From Castellaniella sp034675905 (GTDB lineage: Bacteria > Pseudomonadota > Gammaproteobacteria > Burkholderiales > Burkholderiaceae_B), in contig NZ_JAUCCV010000002.1 in the NCBI RefSeq assembly GCF_034675905.1, forward strand, positions 496,001 to 560,000: 64,000 bases of DNA, read 5' to 3'. Numbering within the stretch: position 1 is the stretch's first letter; each line of letters begins with the position of its first letter. This document shows, one piece after another, positions 1-7,874 of the stretch. Both the position numbers and the translations under genes were made by a program. The notes beneath the pieces were generated by a model. That model did no database searches, was not told the origin of the DNA, and saw only the letters and a program-made list of their open reading frames with translations.

Positions 1-20
1 AACACATCCAGGGCGCTCAT
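1..20 (-). CDS. nuoF: NADH dehydrogenase I subunit F, first codons only (partial)
   Basis: Only the first six codons are inside the window, reading M-S-A-L-D-V on the minus strand. The ATG overlaps the TGA of the preceding nuoE frame by the ATGA arrangement usual between nuoE and nuoF. The call rests on gene order: nuoF (the NADH- and FMN-binding 51-kDa subunit) follows nuoE in nearly all proteobacterial nuo operons. Confidence 0.6.
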
Positions 21-502
21 GCCGACTCCTTCAGTTCACGGATCAGGGCGTCGATCTTTTCGGGCTGCATGCGGCAGCACATGTGCTTGTCGTTGGCGAT
101 CACCACCGGCGCATCGCCGCAAGCGCCCATGCATTCGCCTTCCAGCAGGGTGAACATGCCGTCGGGCGTGGTCTCGTGAAAATTGACGCCCAGCTTTTCT
201 TTCAGGTATTCAGCCGCCTGCGCACTGCCCTGCAAGGCACAGGGCAGATTGGTGCAGATGGTCAGGGTGTAGCGCCCCGGCTGCTGAGTGTTGTACATGG
301 CATAGAAGGTCGCGATTTCCTGGACCGCAATCGGCGGCATATCCAGGTAGGCGGCCACGTCGCGGATGACCTCGGGCGAGGTCCAGCCCTTTTCGGTCTG
401 GGCGATGGTCAAGGCGGCCATCACGGCGGATCGTTTCTGATCCGCCGGATATTTGGAGATTTCCCGGTCAATGTCCCGGTAGGCTTGTTCGGAAAGCAGC
501 AT
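17..502 (-). CDS. nuoE: NADH-quinone oxidoreductase subunit E (24-kDa, 2Fe-2S)
   Basis: NuoE is part of the peripheral NADH-oxidising arm of respiratory complex I and carries the N1a [2Fe-2S] cluster. The four expected cysteines are visible as C-TNLPC and, about 35 residues later, C-MGAC, in a thioredoxin-like fold of about 160 aa. The open frame extends upstream to 550 inside nuoD. The ATG at 502 is preferred because AGGA lies 8 nt upstream; another ATG at 508 is too close to it. Fourth gene after nuoA in a tightly packed operon, overlapping nuoF. Confidence 0.95.
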   Translation of the reverse strand: MLLSEQAYRDIDREISKYPADQKRSAVMAALTIAQTEKGWTSPEVIRDVAAYLDMPPIAVQEIATFYAMYNTQQPGRYTLTICTNLPCALQGSAQAAEYLKEKLGVNFHETTPDGMFTLLEGECMGACGDAPVVIANDKHMCCRMQPEKIDALIRELKESA

Positions 503-530
503 CGTCATAGTCCTATGGTGTCCCGGGCGG

Positions 531-1784
531 CTAGCGGTCGATTTCGCCAAACACGATGTCCTGGGTGCCGATGATGGTCACCACGTCGGAAATCATGTGG
601 CCCTTGGACATTTCTTCCAGAGCGTGCAGGTGGGCAAAGCCCGGTGCGCGGATCTTCATGCGGTAAGGCTTGTTGGCCCCGTCCGACACCAGATAGATCC
701 CGAATTCACCCTTGGGGTGTTCCACCGCAGCGTAGGCTTCGCCTTCGGGCACGTGCATGCCTTCGGTAAAGAGCTTGAAGTGGTGGATCATGTCTTCCAT
801 GCCGGTCTTCATGTGTTCGCGCGTGGGCGGGGCAACCTTGTGGTTGCCGGTGATCACAGGACCGGGATTGTTGCGCAGCCATTCGATGCACTGGCGGATA
901 ATGCGGTTGGACTGGCGCATTTCCTCGATGCGGCACAGATAGCGGTCGTAGCAATCGCCATTTTTGCCCACGGGGATATCGAAATCCATCTTGTCGTAGA
1001 CCTCGTAGGGCTGCTTTTTGCGCAGGTCCCATTCGATGCCGGAGCCGCGCAGCATGGGGCCGGTAAAGCCCAGCGCCAGGGCGCGTTCGGGCGATACGAC
1101 GCCGATGTCCACCAGGCGCTGCTTCCAGATGCGGTTTTCGGTCAGCAGGACTTCGTATTCGTCCACGCAGGCGGGGAAGCGATTGGTGAAGTCCTCGATG
1201 AAATCCAGCATCGAGCCCGAACGCGCATCGTTCATGGCCCGCAGTTCCTTGTCGGAACGGTATTTGGAACCCTTGTACTGCGGCATGGTGTCGGGCAGAT
1301 CGCGGTACACGCCGCCGGGCCGGTAATAGGCCGCATGCATGCGCGCGCCGGATACTGCTTCGTAGCAGTCCATCAGGTCTTCGCGTTCGCGGAAGGCATA
1401 CAGGAACACCGCCATGGCGCCCACGTCCAGCGCATGCGAACCCAGCGACATCAAGTGGTTCAGGATGCGGGTGATTTCGTCGAACATCACGCGGATGTAC
1501 TGCCCGCGTTCCGGCACCTGGATGCCCAGCAGCTTTTCGACCGCCAGACAGTAGGCGTGTTCGTTGCACATCATGGACACGTAGTCCAGACGGTCCATGT
1601 ATGGCAGCGCCTGCAGGTAAGTGCGGTGTTCCGCCAACTTTTCGGTGGCCCGGTGCAACAGGCCGATGTGCGGGTCGGCGCGCTGGACGACTTCGCCGTC
1701 CAGTTCCAGCACCAGGCGCAGCACCCCGTGCGCGGCCGGGTGCTGCGGGCCGAAGTTCAGGTTGTAGTTCTGGATTTCTGCCAT
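531..1784 (-). CDS. nuoD: NADH-quinone oxidoreductase subunit D (49-kDa)
   Basis: NuoD is the 49-kDa subunit of complex I that lines the quinone-binding pocket together with NuoB. The protein (417 aa) begins MAEIQNYNLNFGPQHPAAHG, the characteristic family N-terminus, and ends in VFGEIDR as in most NuoD proteins. The start at 1784 is chosen over the ATG at 1799 because homology begins there and it lies one base after the nuoC stop. It is separate from nuoC, not fused as in E. coli, which fits a betaproteobacterium. Confidence 0.97.
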   Translation of the reverse strand: MAEIQNYNLNFGPQHPAAHGVLRLVLELDGEVVQRADPHIGLLHRATEKLAEHRTYLQALPYMDRLDYVSMMCNEHAYCLAVEKLLGIQVPERGQYIRVMFDEITRILNHLMSLGSHALDVGAMAVFLYAFREREDLMDCYEAVSGARMHAAYYRPGGVYRDLPDTMPQYKGSKYRSDKELRAMNDARSGSMLDFIEDFTNRFPACVDEYEVLLTENRIWKQRLVDIGVVSPERALALGFTGPMLRGSGIEWDLRKKQPYEVYDKMDFDIPVGKNGDCYDRYLCRIEEMRQSNRIIRQCIEWLRNNPGPVITGNHKVAPPTREHMKTGMEDMIHHFKLFTEGMHVPEGEAYAAVEHPKGEFGIYLVSDGANKPYRMKIRAPGFAHLHALEEMSKGHMISDVVTIIGTQDIVFGEIDR

Positions 1785-1785
1785 G

Positions 1786-2403
1786 TCAGTACCGTTCAAT
1801 GCCGTAGTGGTCTTCCCGCACCACGCGGGGGGTGATTTCGCGGGGCTCGATCGTGACGGGCTGGTAGACGACGCGTTTCTGTTCGGCGTCGTAACGCATT
1901 TCCACGTGCCCGGAAATCGGGAAGTCCTTGCGGAAGGGGTGGCCGATAAAACCGTAGTCCGTCAGGATGCGGCGCAAGTCGGGGTGGCCTTCGAAGACGA
2001 TGCCGTACAGGTCGAAGGCTTCGCGCTCGAACCAGTTGACGGCGGGCCAGACGTCCACCAAAGACGCCACGACCGGGAATTCGTCGTGTTCGGCGTACAG
2101 GCGCACCCGCAGACGCCAGTTGTGCGTCACCGACAGCAGATGGATGACCACTGCAAAACGGTGCGGATGGGTGTGGCTGTGATCCGCGGAATACGTGGGG
2201 GCCTTCCAGGCGGAATAATCCACCCCGCACAGGTCCATACAGGATTCAAAACGCAGGCTGGCGTGATCGCGCAGCGTGCGGCAGGCATCCGCCCAGGCGG
2301 CCTGAGGCAGCTGCAGCGTCAGTTCGCCCAGCGATTCGGTCAGATTGACGGAATCGCCCAGCACATTGCGCAAATTGGTTTCTAAGGTCTGTAGCCGTGT
2401 CAT
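1786..2403 (-). CDS. nuoC: NADH-quinone oxidoreductase subunit C (30-kDa)
   Basis: NuoC is the 30-kDa subunit of the complex I connecting arm. The 205-aa protein contains the family signature around WFEREAFDLYGI followed by GHPDLRRILTDYGFIGHPFRKDFP, the standard 30-kDa subunit motif. It ends with a conserved REDHYG-type tail. The stop is one base from the nuoD start, implying translational coupling. An 87-bp gap separates it from nuoB. Confidence 0.96.
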   Translation of the reverse strand: MTRLQTLETNLRNVLGDSVNLTESLGELTLQLPQAAWADACRTLRDHASLRFESCMDLCGVDYSAWKAPTYSADHSHTHPHRFAVVIHLLSVTHNWRLRVRLYAEHDEFPVVASLVDVWPAVNWFEREAFDLYGIVFEGHPDLRRILTDYGFIGHPFRKDFPISGHVEMRYDAEQKRVVYQPVTIEPREITPRVVREDHYGIERY

Positions 2404-2490
2404 ATGCAGATCGTCGGATTCGAAGCAGATTGGAAGTACGCCAGAAGGGCCCGCGCCGGCGCACCGGCAAGCCCTGCCTGACGCCCCACG

Positions 2491-2967
2491 CTATCGCGCA
2501 ATGGTGTTGGTCAGGCGGATCTTGTTTTGCATCTGCAGCAGACCGTAGACCAGGGCTTCCGCCGTGGGCGGACAGCCCGGCACGTACACATCCACCGGCA
2601 CGATACGGTCGCAGCCGCGCACCACCGAATAAGAATAGTGGTAGTAACCACCGCCATTGGCACAGGACCCCATGGACACGACCCAGCGCGGTTCCGGCAT
2701 CTGGTCGTAGACCTTGCGCAGCGCCGGCGCCATCTTGTTGCACAGCGTGCCGGCCACGATCATCAGATCGGACTGGCGCGGGCTGGGCCGGAAGATGATG
2801 CCGAATTGGTCCAGGTCATAGCGCGCCGCGCCTGCATGCATCATTTCGACCGCACAGCAGGCCAGACCGAAGGTCATCGGCCACAGCGAACCCGTCTTTG
2901 CCCAGTTCAGGAATTTATCCGCACTGGTGGTCATGAAGCCTTTTTCCATGACGCCTTCAACAGCCAT
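2491..2967 (-). CDS. nuoB: NADH-quinone oxidoreductase subunit B (20-kDa, 4Fe-4S N2)
   Basis: NuoB holds the N2 [4Fe-4S] cluster, the last electron carrier before ubiquinone. The ligand motif is clear: GLACCAVEMMH, then SMGSCANGGGYYHYSY and VYVPGCPPTAEAL, giving the adjacent Cys pair and the two distal cysteines. The protein is 158 aa from the ATG at 2967 (MAVEGVMEKGF), the usual family length; the frame also has an ATG at 2982. Follows nuoA with a short gap. Confidence 0.97.
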   Translation of the reverse strand: MAVEGVMEKGFMTTSADKFLNWAKTGSLWPMTFGLACCAVEMMHAGAARYDLDQFGIIFRPSPRQSDLMIVAGTLCNKMAPALRKVYDQMPEPRWVVSMGSCANGGGYYHYSYSVVRGCDRIVPVDVYVPGCPPTAEALVYGLLQMQNKIRLTNTIAR

Positions 2968-2982
2968 TTTGCTCACCCCCAA

Positions 2983-3342
2983 TTATTCCCAGTCCAGGGC
3001 GCCGCGGCGCCATTCGTAGATGAAGCCCACCGTCAGGATGCCCAGGAAGATCGCCACCGCCCAGAACCCCACCATGCCGACCGTGCCATTAGCCATGGCC
3101 CAGGGGAACAGAAAGGCGATTTCCAGGTCGAACATGATGAACAGGATCGCCACCAGGTAGTAGCGCACGTCGAATTTCATGCGCGAATCGCCAAAGGATT
3201 CAAAGCCGCATTCGTAGACGGACAGCTTTTCAGCGTCGGGCACGTTGCGGCCCAGCAAACGCCCCGCGGCCAGCAGGGCCGCGCCGATCAAGGTGGCGAC
3301 GATGATGAAAAGCAGCACAGGAAAGTACTGTTCCAGATTCAT
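2983..3342 (-). CDS. nuoA: NADH-quinone oxidoreductase subunit A
   Basis: NuoA is a small membrane subunit (119 aa, three predicted transmembrane helices) at the junction of the two arms of complex I. The family motif KLSVYECGFESFGDSR followed by KFDVRYYLVAILFIMFDLE is intact. It is the first gene of the operon, so the operon promoter should lie in 3343-3965. A GGAG-like ribosome site precedes the ATG. Confidence 0.96.
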   Translation of the reverse strand: MNLEQYFPVLLFIIVATLIGAALLAAGRLLGRNVPDAEKLSVYECGFESFGDSRMKFDVRYYLVAILFIMFDLEIAFLFPWAMANGTVGMVGFWAVAIFLGILTVGFIYEWRRGALDWE

Positions 3343-3965
3343 GAAGGGCCCCTGCTCCAGAAGATCAAACTACGGGATTGTAGCATTTCGACAAGCACTG
3401 TCGCCGGGAAAACCCGAAGCTGAAACACAATTGACCGGAGTCAATTCAGCTAAGCACGGAAAGGCTTTCAGAAGCCTGAAACGGGGCAAAAGAAGGGAAG
3501 GACAGGCCAGCCAAGGCCTACGGATGCTTGTGGCGCATGACATCGGAATCCGGCAGCATGGCGTCGGGGGGGTGCCCCTGGTGGGCGGCTGACGCATAGC
3601 CATGTCGCCGGCAGGCGCAGATTAGGGATGCGGCTCTGGGTTGTTGGTGATGGGTGAATGGAAAATGAGACGAGTCACCCACGGCTCTCGGCCTGATCGC
3701 CATGGGCTTTATTCATACCATCTGCTGATGTCCGCACATCGAGCGCCTTCGTCCTTCCGATTTGTTTTTGTTTTTTGGGGGGCTGCCACTGCGTCGGGGG
3801 GGGGGTGGTCGTGTGTTGGGGTGGGGTGTGAGGGCTTTGAGGCAGACGCAAGAAAGCCACCCGAAGGTGGCTTTCTTGTTGCCGGGGACCGAAGCCCCCC
3901 GGCAAAGTTCCGAACAACCCGGCAAGCCGGGCTGCATCGCAGCGTGGACAAGCCACGCGTGGCGA
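3343..3965. other. Intergenic stretch with no credible gene; low-complexity G and T runs
   Basis: About 620 bp between nuoA and the porin. Short open frames exist in several phases but none has a recognisable product. Contents I can see: a 7-bp inverted repeat with 4-nt loop at 3429-3446; unusual G runs at 3776-3836 (a run of six, then nine G) that look like poor-quality sequence; and the strong hairpin described separately at 3849-3878. The nuo operon promoter is expected here but I cannot place it confidently. Confidence 0.6.
3849..3878 (-). terminator. Rho-independent terminator downstream of the porin
   Basis: A perfect 13-bp inverted repeat (CAAGAAAGCCACC / GGTGGCTTTCTTG) closes on a CGAA (TTCG on the minus strand) tetraloop. 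On the minus strand the stem ends in TTTCTTG. It lies about 90 bp after the porin stop and is likely its terminator. Confidence 0.8.
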
Positions 3966-5182
3966 TTAGAACTTGTGACGCATACCGATACCAGCTTCCT
4001 TGGCCTTCATACCGTCCAGGTAGGCCACGCCGGTGCCGTAGGCGCCGTAGGCATACACGTCAGTGCGCTTGGACAGCGGGTATAGGTGTACTTTTAGCAG
4101 AATAGATGTTCTGCGTCTTGAAGGTGCTGTTGTTTTTATCGTCGAACACGTTCATCCAGATTGGAAGAAGAGCGCGTCCAGGTCACCACAGCCGTACCGC
4201 CGCCCAGAGGAGCGGACAGACCGACGTAGTAATTGTGCGACTTGAAGTTCATCCGTCAATGTGCCGACACCTCGAGCCGAGCCATTGCCAGCGGTACCCG
4301 CCCCACTCACCCAGCCATGCCGTTCAACTTGCCGTTGCGATCCTGACCATAGCCCAGACCCAGCTTGACGACTTCGAAGTCGTAGCCGCCGCTGATCATC
4401 CAGTTGGTGACGTTATAATGGGAACCGACGAGACCGAGGGCATTAGCGTTCACGTTCGTGGGATCGTAGGCGAACTGGTCCTGGCCGCTGGAACCTTGGC
4501 GATCATAAGTCGCACCGGCAAAAATCGGACCATTGGCGTACTTCAGGCCGACGGTCAGATAGTTGGCACGATCATCCCCAGCAACCGCAGTGTTGGCCAC
4601 GCCATTGAAGCTGGCACGCTTCACCGCCGACTGGCCGTTGGTGCCATAGCCGATACCGGCCTGGAAGCCCGCGAAGTTCGGGGTTTCATATTTGAACATC
4701 TGGTCGACGCGGACGGACTTGGCACCGAAGGCCTTGTCCGTATCGCCGAAGCTGCTGCCGAAGCTGGCGTCGTGGTAGCCATCACCGAAGTTGTACTGGC
4801 GACCCATCGTGAAGGTACCCCAGCTGTCGCTGGCCAGACCGACAAAGGCCTGACGGTTGAATTGACGATCCTTGTCAGCAGGCTTAGCGGTACCAATGTT
4901 GAAGCCTTGCTCCAGCACGAAGATGGCGCGCAGGCCATCGCCCAGGTCTTCGGAACCCTTCAGGCCGAAGCGGTTGCCGCTGAGGAAGCCATCACGGATG
5001 CCAGACGAAGTCGCCTTGGCGTTGTAGCTGTTACCAGCCGCATCAGTGTGGCTGTATTTGTATTGGCTGTAGCCGTAGCCGGTGTCCAGGATACCGTACA
5101 GCGTCACGGACGTTTCTGCTTGAGCAACGCCAGCGGTAGCGAAACCGGCCAGCAGAGCAGCAGCGAGCAGAGTCTTTTTCAT
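3966..5182 (-). pseudogene. Gram-negative general porin, broken by several frameshifts near the 3' end
   Basis: Outer-membrane trimeric porin of the Burkholderiales Porin_4 type. The first 290 or so residues are sound: a signal peptide (MKKTLLAAALLAGFATAGVAQA), then ETSVTLYGILDTGYGY, then NRFGLKGSEDLGDGLRAIFVLEQGF and the QFNRQAFVGL strand. The frame stops at 4307, but the true C-terminus is found at 3966-4080, ending GIGMRHKF and stop with the terminal Phe used for outer-membrane assembly. Fragments SHNYYVGLSAPLGGG and NVFDDKNNSTFK lie between them in different phases, so at least four indels fall in 4085-4310. The total length (1217 bp) matches an intact porin of about 400 aa. Start at 5182 is set by the signal peptide and a GGAGA site. 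Confidence 0.88.
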
Positions 5183-5392
5183 GTAAGAAATCTCCGTAGA
5201 TTTGTGTGAATCAGAGCAGGCCAACAACATCCTTTTGCTGCTGCTCTTTCTAACTCCGCGAAGGGAAGTTGTTGGTATTGCATCAAAATTTCCGGATGAA
5301 TGCCATGCCCAGCAGGGGAAAGGCCTCAGTTTCCTGGGAAAGGCGTTGCAGATCCACAACAAGCCGTCCGGAAGGGATCTTTCGAATCACCT

Positions 5393-5720
5393 CTAAACAA
5401 GCACATCCAAGCCATGTTTCTGAACAACTTGCAACAAGCGAGCGGCAGTTCCGCTAGGCTGCTTGGCTCCGCTTTCCCACTTCTGCACGGTCGACGTGCT
5501 TGTGTTCAGATACTCGAGCAAAAACAGGCTGGCTGACCTTTTACGGAATGCCGCAGCTTCGTGATGGCCTTGGCATCAAAGCGTGGCGCCTTGCAGCAAG
5601 GCACATCTCGTCGAATTCCCGCATGGTCTGCTGGCTGACCACACCAGATCGTTGTAGGCCTGTGGCCGCGCTATGAATTGCTTCAAACGCGTCACTTTTG
5701 AATTGGGGTTTGGTCGTCAT
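5393..5720 (-). pseudogene. XRE/HigA-type antitoxin, frameshifted
   Basis: The intact N-terminal part reads MTTKPQFKSDAFEAIHSAA then REFDEMCLAARR, typical of the HTH antitoxins paired with RelE-like toxins. The rest is present in other phases: RFDAKAITKLRHS, VSQPVFA, and finally YLNTSTSTVQKWESGAKQPS followed by LLQVVQKHGLDVLV and stop TAG at 5393. At least three indels are needed to join them. The start overlaps the 3' end of the toxin, the standard order for this family (toxin first). Intergenic DNA lies on both sides, so the module is probably dead or badly sequenced. Confidence 0.75.
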
Positions 5721-6087
5721 CGCCAACGATCTCCAGAATTTCCTTTGCATCGTGAGCAGCTCACGGAGCTGCTCCTCGCTCATCGCTGCATACTGGGCAG
5801 CCAACAGCTTGAAGCCTGTCACCTCGGCCTGATCAATAATTTGTCACGGGCATTCTTTGCATACAAGTAAAAGAAAAACCACCAACCCACCGCTTTCCGA
5901 ATAACAACACTGCGGTGCATGTTCTTGTTAAGCCGCTTCTTCCACACATTTCCACCCAAGTTGTCCCCCTTCCCCAGAGCCAGATCGAGCGCCTGCCCGG
6001 AATAATTCCACATCCGGAATCCGGGCCTTGGCGGCGAGTTTGGTGAATGTTTTGGTCTTGAAGAATCGAGTGAGACCGCCGACTCAT
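5692..6087 (-). pseudogene. RelE/HigB-type toxin, frameshifted
   Basis: Pieces of a type II RelE-family toxin are readable in order in different phases: RFFKTKTFTKLAAKARIPD, then DLALGKGDNLGGNVWKKRLN with KNMHRSVVIRKAVGWWFFFY and LYAKNARDKLLI, then EVTGFKLLAAQYAAMSEEQL, then KEILEIVGDDDQTPIQK with TGA at 5692. The WKKR-N---R core is the conserved toxin surface in this group. At least three frame changes are required, and the start is uncertain (ATG near 6087). It overlaps the antitoxin by 29 bp, as in intact members. Confidence 0.72.
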
Positions 6088-6113
6088 TGCTCATACCACC
6101 TGCCTTTTTAAAT

Positions 6114-6132
6114 TATAGCACTCAGTGCTATA
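6114..6132. promoter_or_regulatory. Palindromic operator upstream of the decayed toxin-antitoxin pair
   Basis: Perfect palindrome TATAGCAC-TCA-GTGCTATA, about 27 bp upstream of the likely toxin start, in AT-rich sequence. Its position is that of the autoregulatory operator bound by HigA/RelB-type antitoxins. Inference from position and symmetry. Confidence 0.55.
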
Positions 6133-6383
6133 TTTTTCGGAGCTTATATCTCACCTCACACTCAGAAAGTATCTACGACAAGGACAACCCTGGCTCGCTA
6201 ATTCAGCCCGCCGGTTTGGCTCCAGTTTTGCCACCTGAGGGAAAACTCTCACCGCCCCGTTCGCACCGCGACGTTTAGCGTTGTTCATCACAGCAGAGCA
6301 AGCTGCACCCTACAATGCGCCCCACCCCCGCTGACGTCTCGCCAATGACCTGCGCCATACCCCGCCCTCAGGTGTCCCCAGCC

Positions 6384-7278
6384 ATGTCCGTGATTCTGCT
6401 GATCCTGCCCGATTTCCTGCTGATTGCCCTGGGATGGCTGCTGCTGCACCGTTTTGGATTCGACCGGCACTTTTTCGCACAGGCGGAAAAGCTGGTGTAT
6501 TTCGTGCTGTTTCCGGCGCTGCTGTTTCATTCGATCACCCAGGCGCCGATGGCGCTGGGCAGCACGACGGTGCTGCTGGCGGCCACCATGGGCGTCATGC
6601 TGGGCGGCATCGCACTGGCCTGGCTGGGGCGCCTGGCGGTGCGCCCGGATGCCGGAGCGCATGCGGCGACGGCGCAATGCGCGTTTCGCTTCAATAGTTA
6701 TCTGGCGCTGTCGTTGGCGGCCAGCCTGGGTTGGGACCAAGCCCAGGCGACGATGGCCGTGATTCTGGGTTTTGCGGTGCCCATCAGTAATGTGGGGGCG
6801 GTGCACGCCCTGGCCAGCCGCAACGGCGGGCGGGCGCTGAATGAAATGGCGCGCAATCCTTTTATCCTGGCGACGCTGGCGGCCCTGGCCTGCAATTTTC
6901 TGCAGATGCCGATTCCACACCTGGCGGACGTCGCCCTGGGGCGGCTGGGGTCCTGCGCCATCGCGCTGGGGCTGCTGTGCGTGGGGGCGACGTTGTCGCT
7001 GGAGGGGGGGACGCCAGCATGCGCCGCTGATGGCCTGGATGATCACGGCCAAGCTGATCCTGCTGCCGCTATGGACGCTGGCGCTGGCCTGGATGCTGGA
7101 CCTGCCCGCCCAGGAACGCCTGGTGCTGCTGCTGTTTTCCGCCGTGCCGACCTCGTCCGCCGCGCACGTGCTGGCCGCCCGCATGGGCGGCGACGGGCGG
7201 CTGGTGGCGGTCACGATGTCGCTGGGGACGCTGCTGTCGGCGGTGACGCTGCCGGTATGGCTGGGGCTGGCGGGGTAA
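6384..7278 (+). CDS. AEC-family (auxin efflux carrier) transporter, one frameshift
   Basis: Membrane permease with about ten hydrophobic segments. N-terminal half MSVILLILPDFLLIALGWLL continues through KLVYFVLFPALLFHSI and AQCAFRFNSYLALSLA, which are AEC-family landmarks. After residue 209 or so the frame changes at a run of seven G (7004-7010). The other phase carries HAPLMAWMITAKLILLP, SAVPTSSAAHVLAARMGGD and a C-terminal helix ending at 7278. Removing one G gives a continuous protein of about 297 aa, the normal family length. Substrate cannot be told. The single lesion looks like a base-calling error. Confidence 0.82.
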
Positions 7279-7366
7279 ACAGAGATTCACGCCCAGCAGA
7301 CACGTCGCCCCATGATGGCAGCGCTGCCGACATACAATGCCCCACGGATCGAAACGCCTGAACAAC

Positions 7367-7874
7367 ATGACATTTCCCCTGCCCCCCATCGAATGGCCCC
7401 TGCCGGACGAAGACGCGACTGTGGCCCTGGCGCAACGCCTGGCGGCCCTGGTCTGCGGACATGCCCCTGAATCGCTATCCGCCGGCGGGCGCATCCACCT
7501 GCGCGGGGAACTGGGCGCGGGCAAAACCAGCCTGGCACGGGCGTTCCTGCGAGCGGGCGGCGTGACGGGGCGCATCAAAAGCCCCAGCTACGCCTTGCTT
7601 GAAAGCTATAACGTTTCTAACTTATACTTCTATCACTTTGATTTCTATAGATTTAGCGATGCGCACGAATGGCGGGATGCGGGGTTTGACGAACTGTTGG
7701 CAGAGCAGGCAGTCGTCCTGATCGAATGGCCTGAACAGGCCGGCACTCGTTTACCCCCCTCCGGATCTGGACATTCTGCTGGAATACGCCGGGACCGGCC
7801 GACGCGCATGGTTAAGCGCCTGCAGCGATAAAGGACAGCTATGGCTGACGCACCTGACCCCATCGCACCGATGA
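7367..7874 (+). CDS. tsaE: tRNA threonylcarbamoyladenosine biosynthesis ATPase TsaE, one frameshift
   Basis: TsaE is the P-loop ATPase that works with TsaB and TsaD to make t6A37 in ANN-decoding tRNAs. The Walker A GELGAGKTSLAR and the SPSYALLESY segment are clear, followed by YHFDFYRF and LIEWPEQAG. The raw frame then runs to 7831 with an unrelated tail. Dropping one C from the six-C run at 7754-7759 restores LPPPDLDILLEYAGTGRRAW and a stop TGA at 7872-7874. That stop overlaps the amiC ATG at 7871, which supports the correction. Without it the family C-terminus is lost. Confidence 0.88.

Noticed and set aside
597..1835. Long plus-strand open frame of about 412 codons opposite nuoD
   Set aside because: It is the antisense shadow of a GC-rich conserved gene, has low-complexity His/Gln/Gly-rich composition and no domain. 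The minus-strand frame is unmistakably NuoD.
4106..5209. Plus-strand open frame of 367 codons across the porin
   Set aside because: Antisense to a porin with a clear signal peptide and C-terminal Phe; no coherent product.
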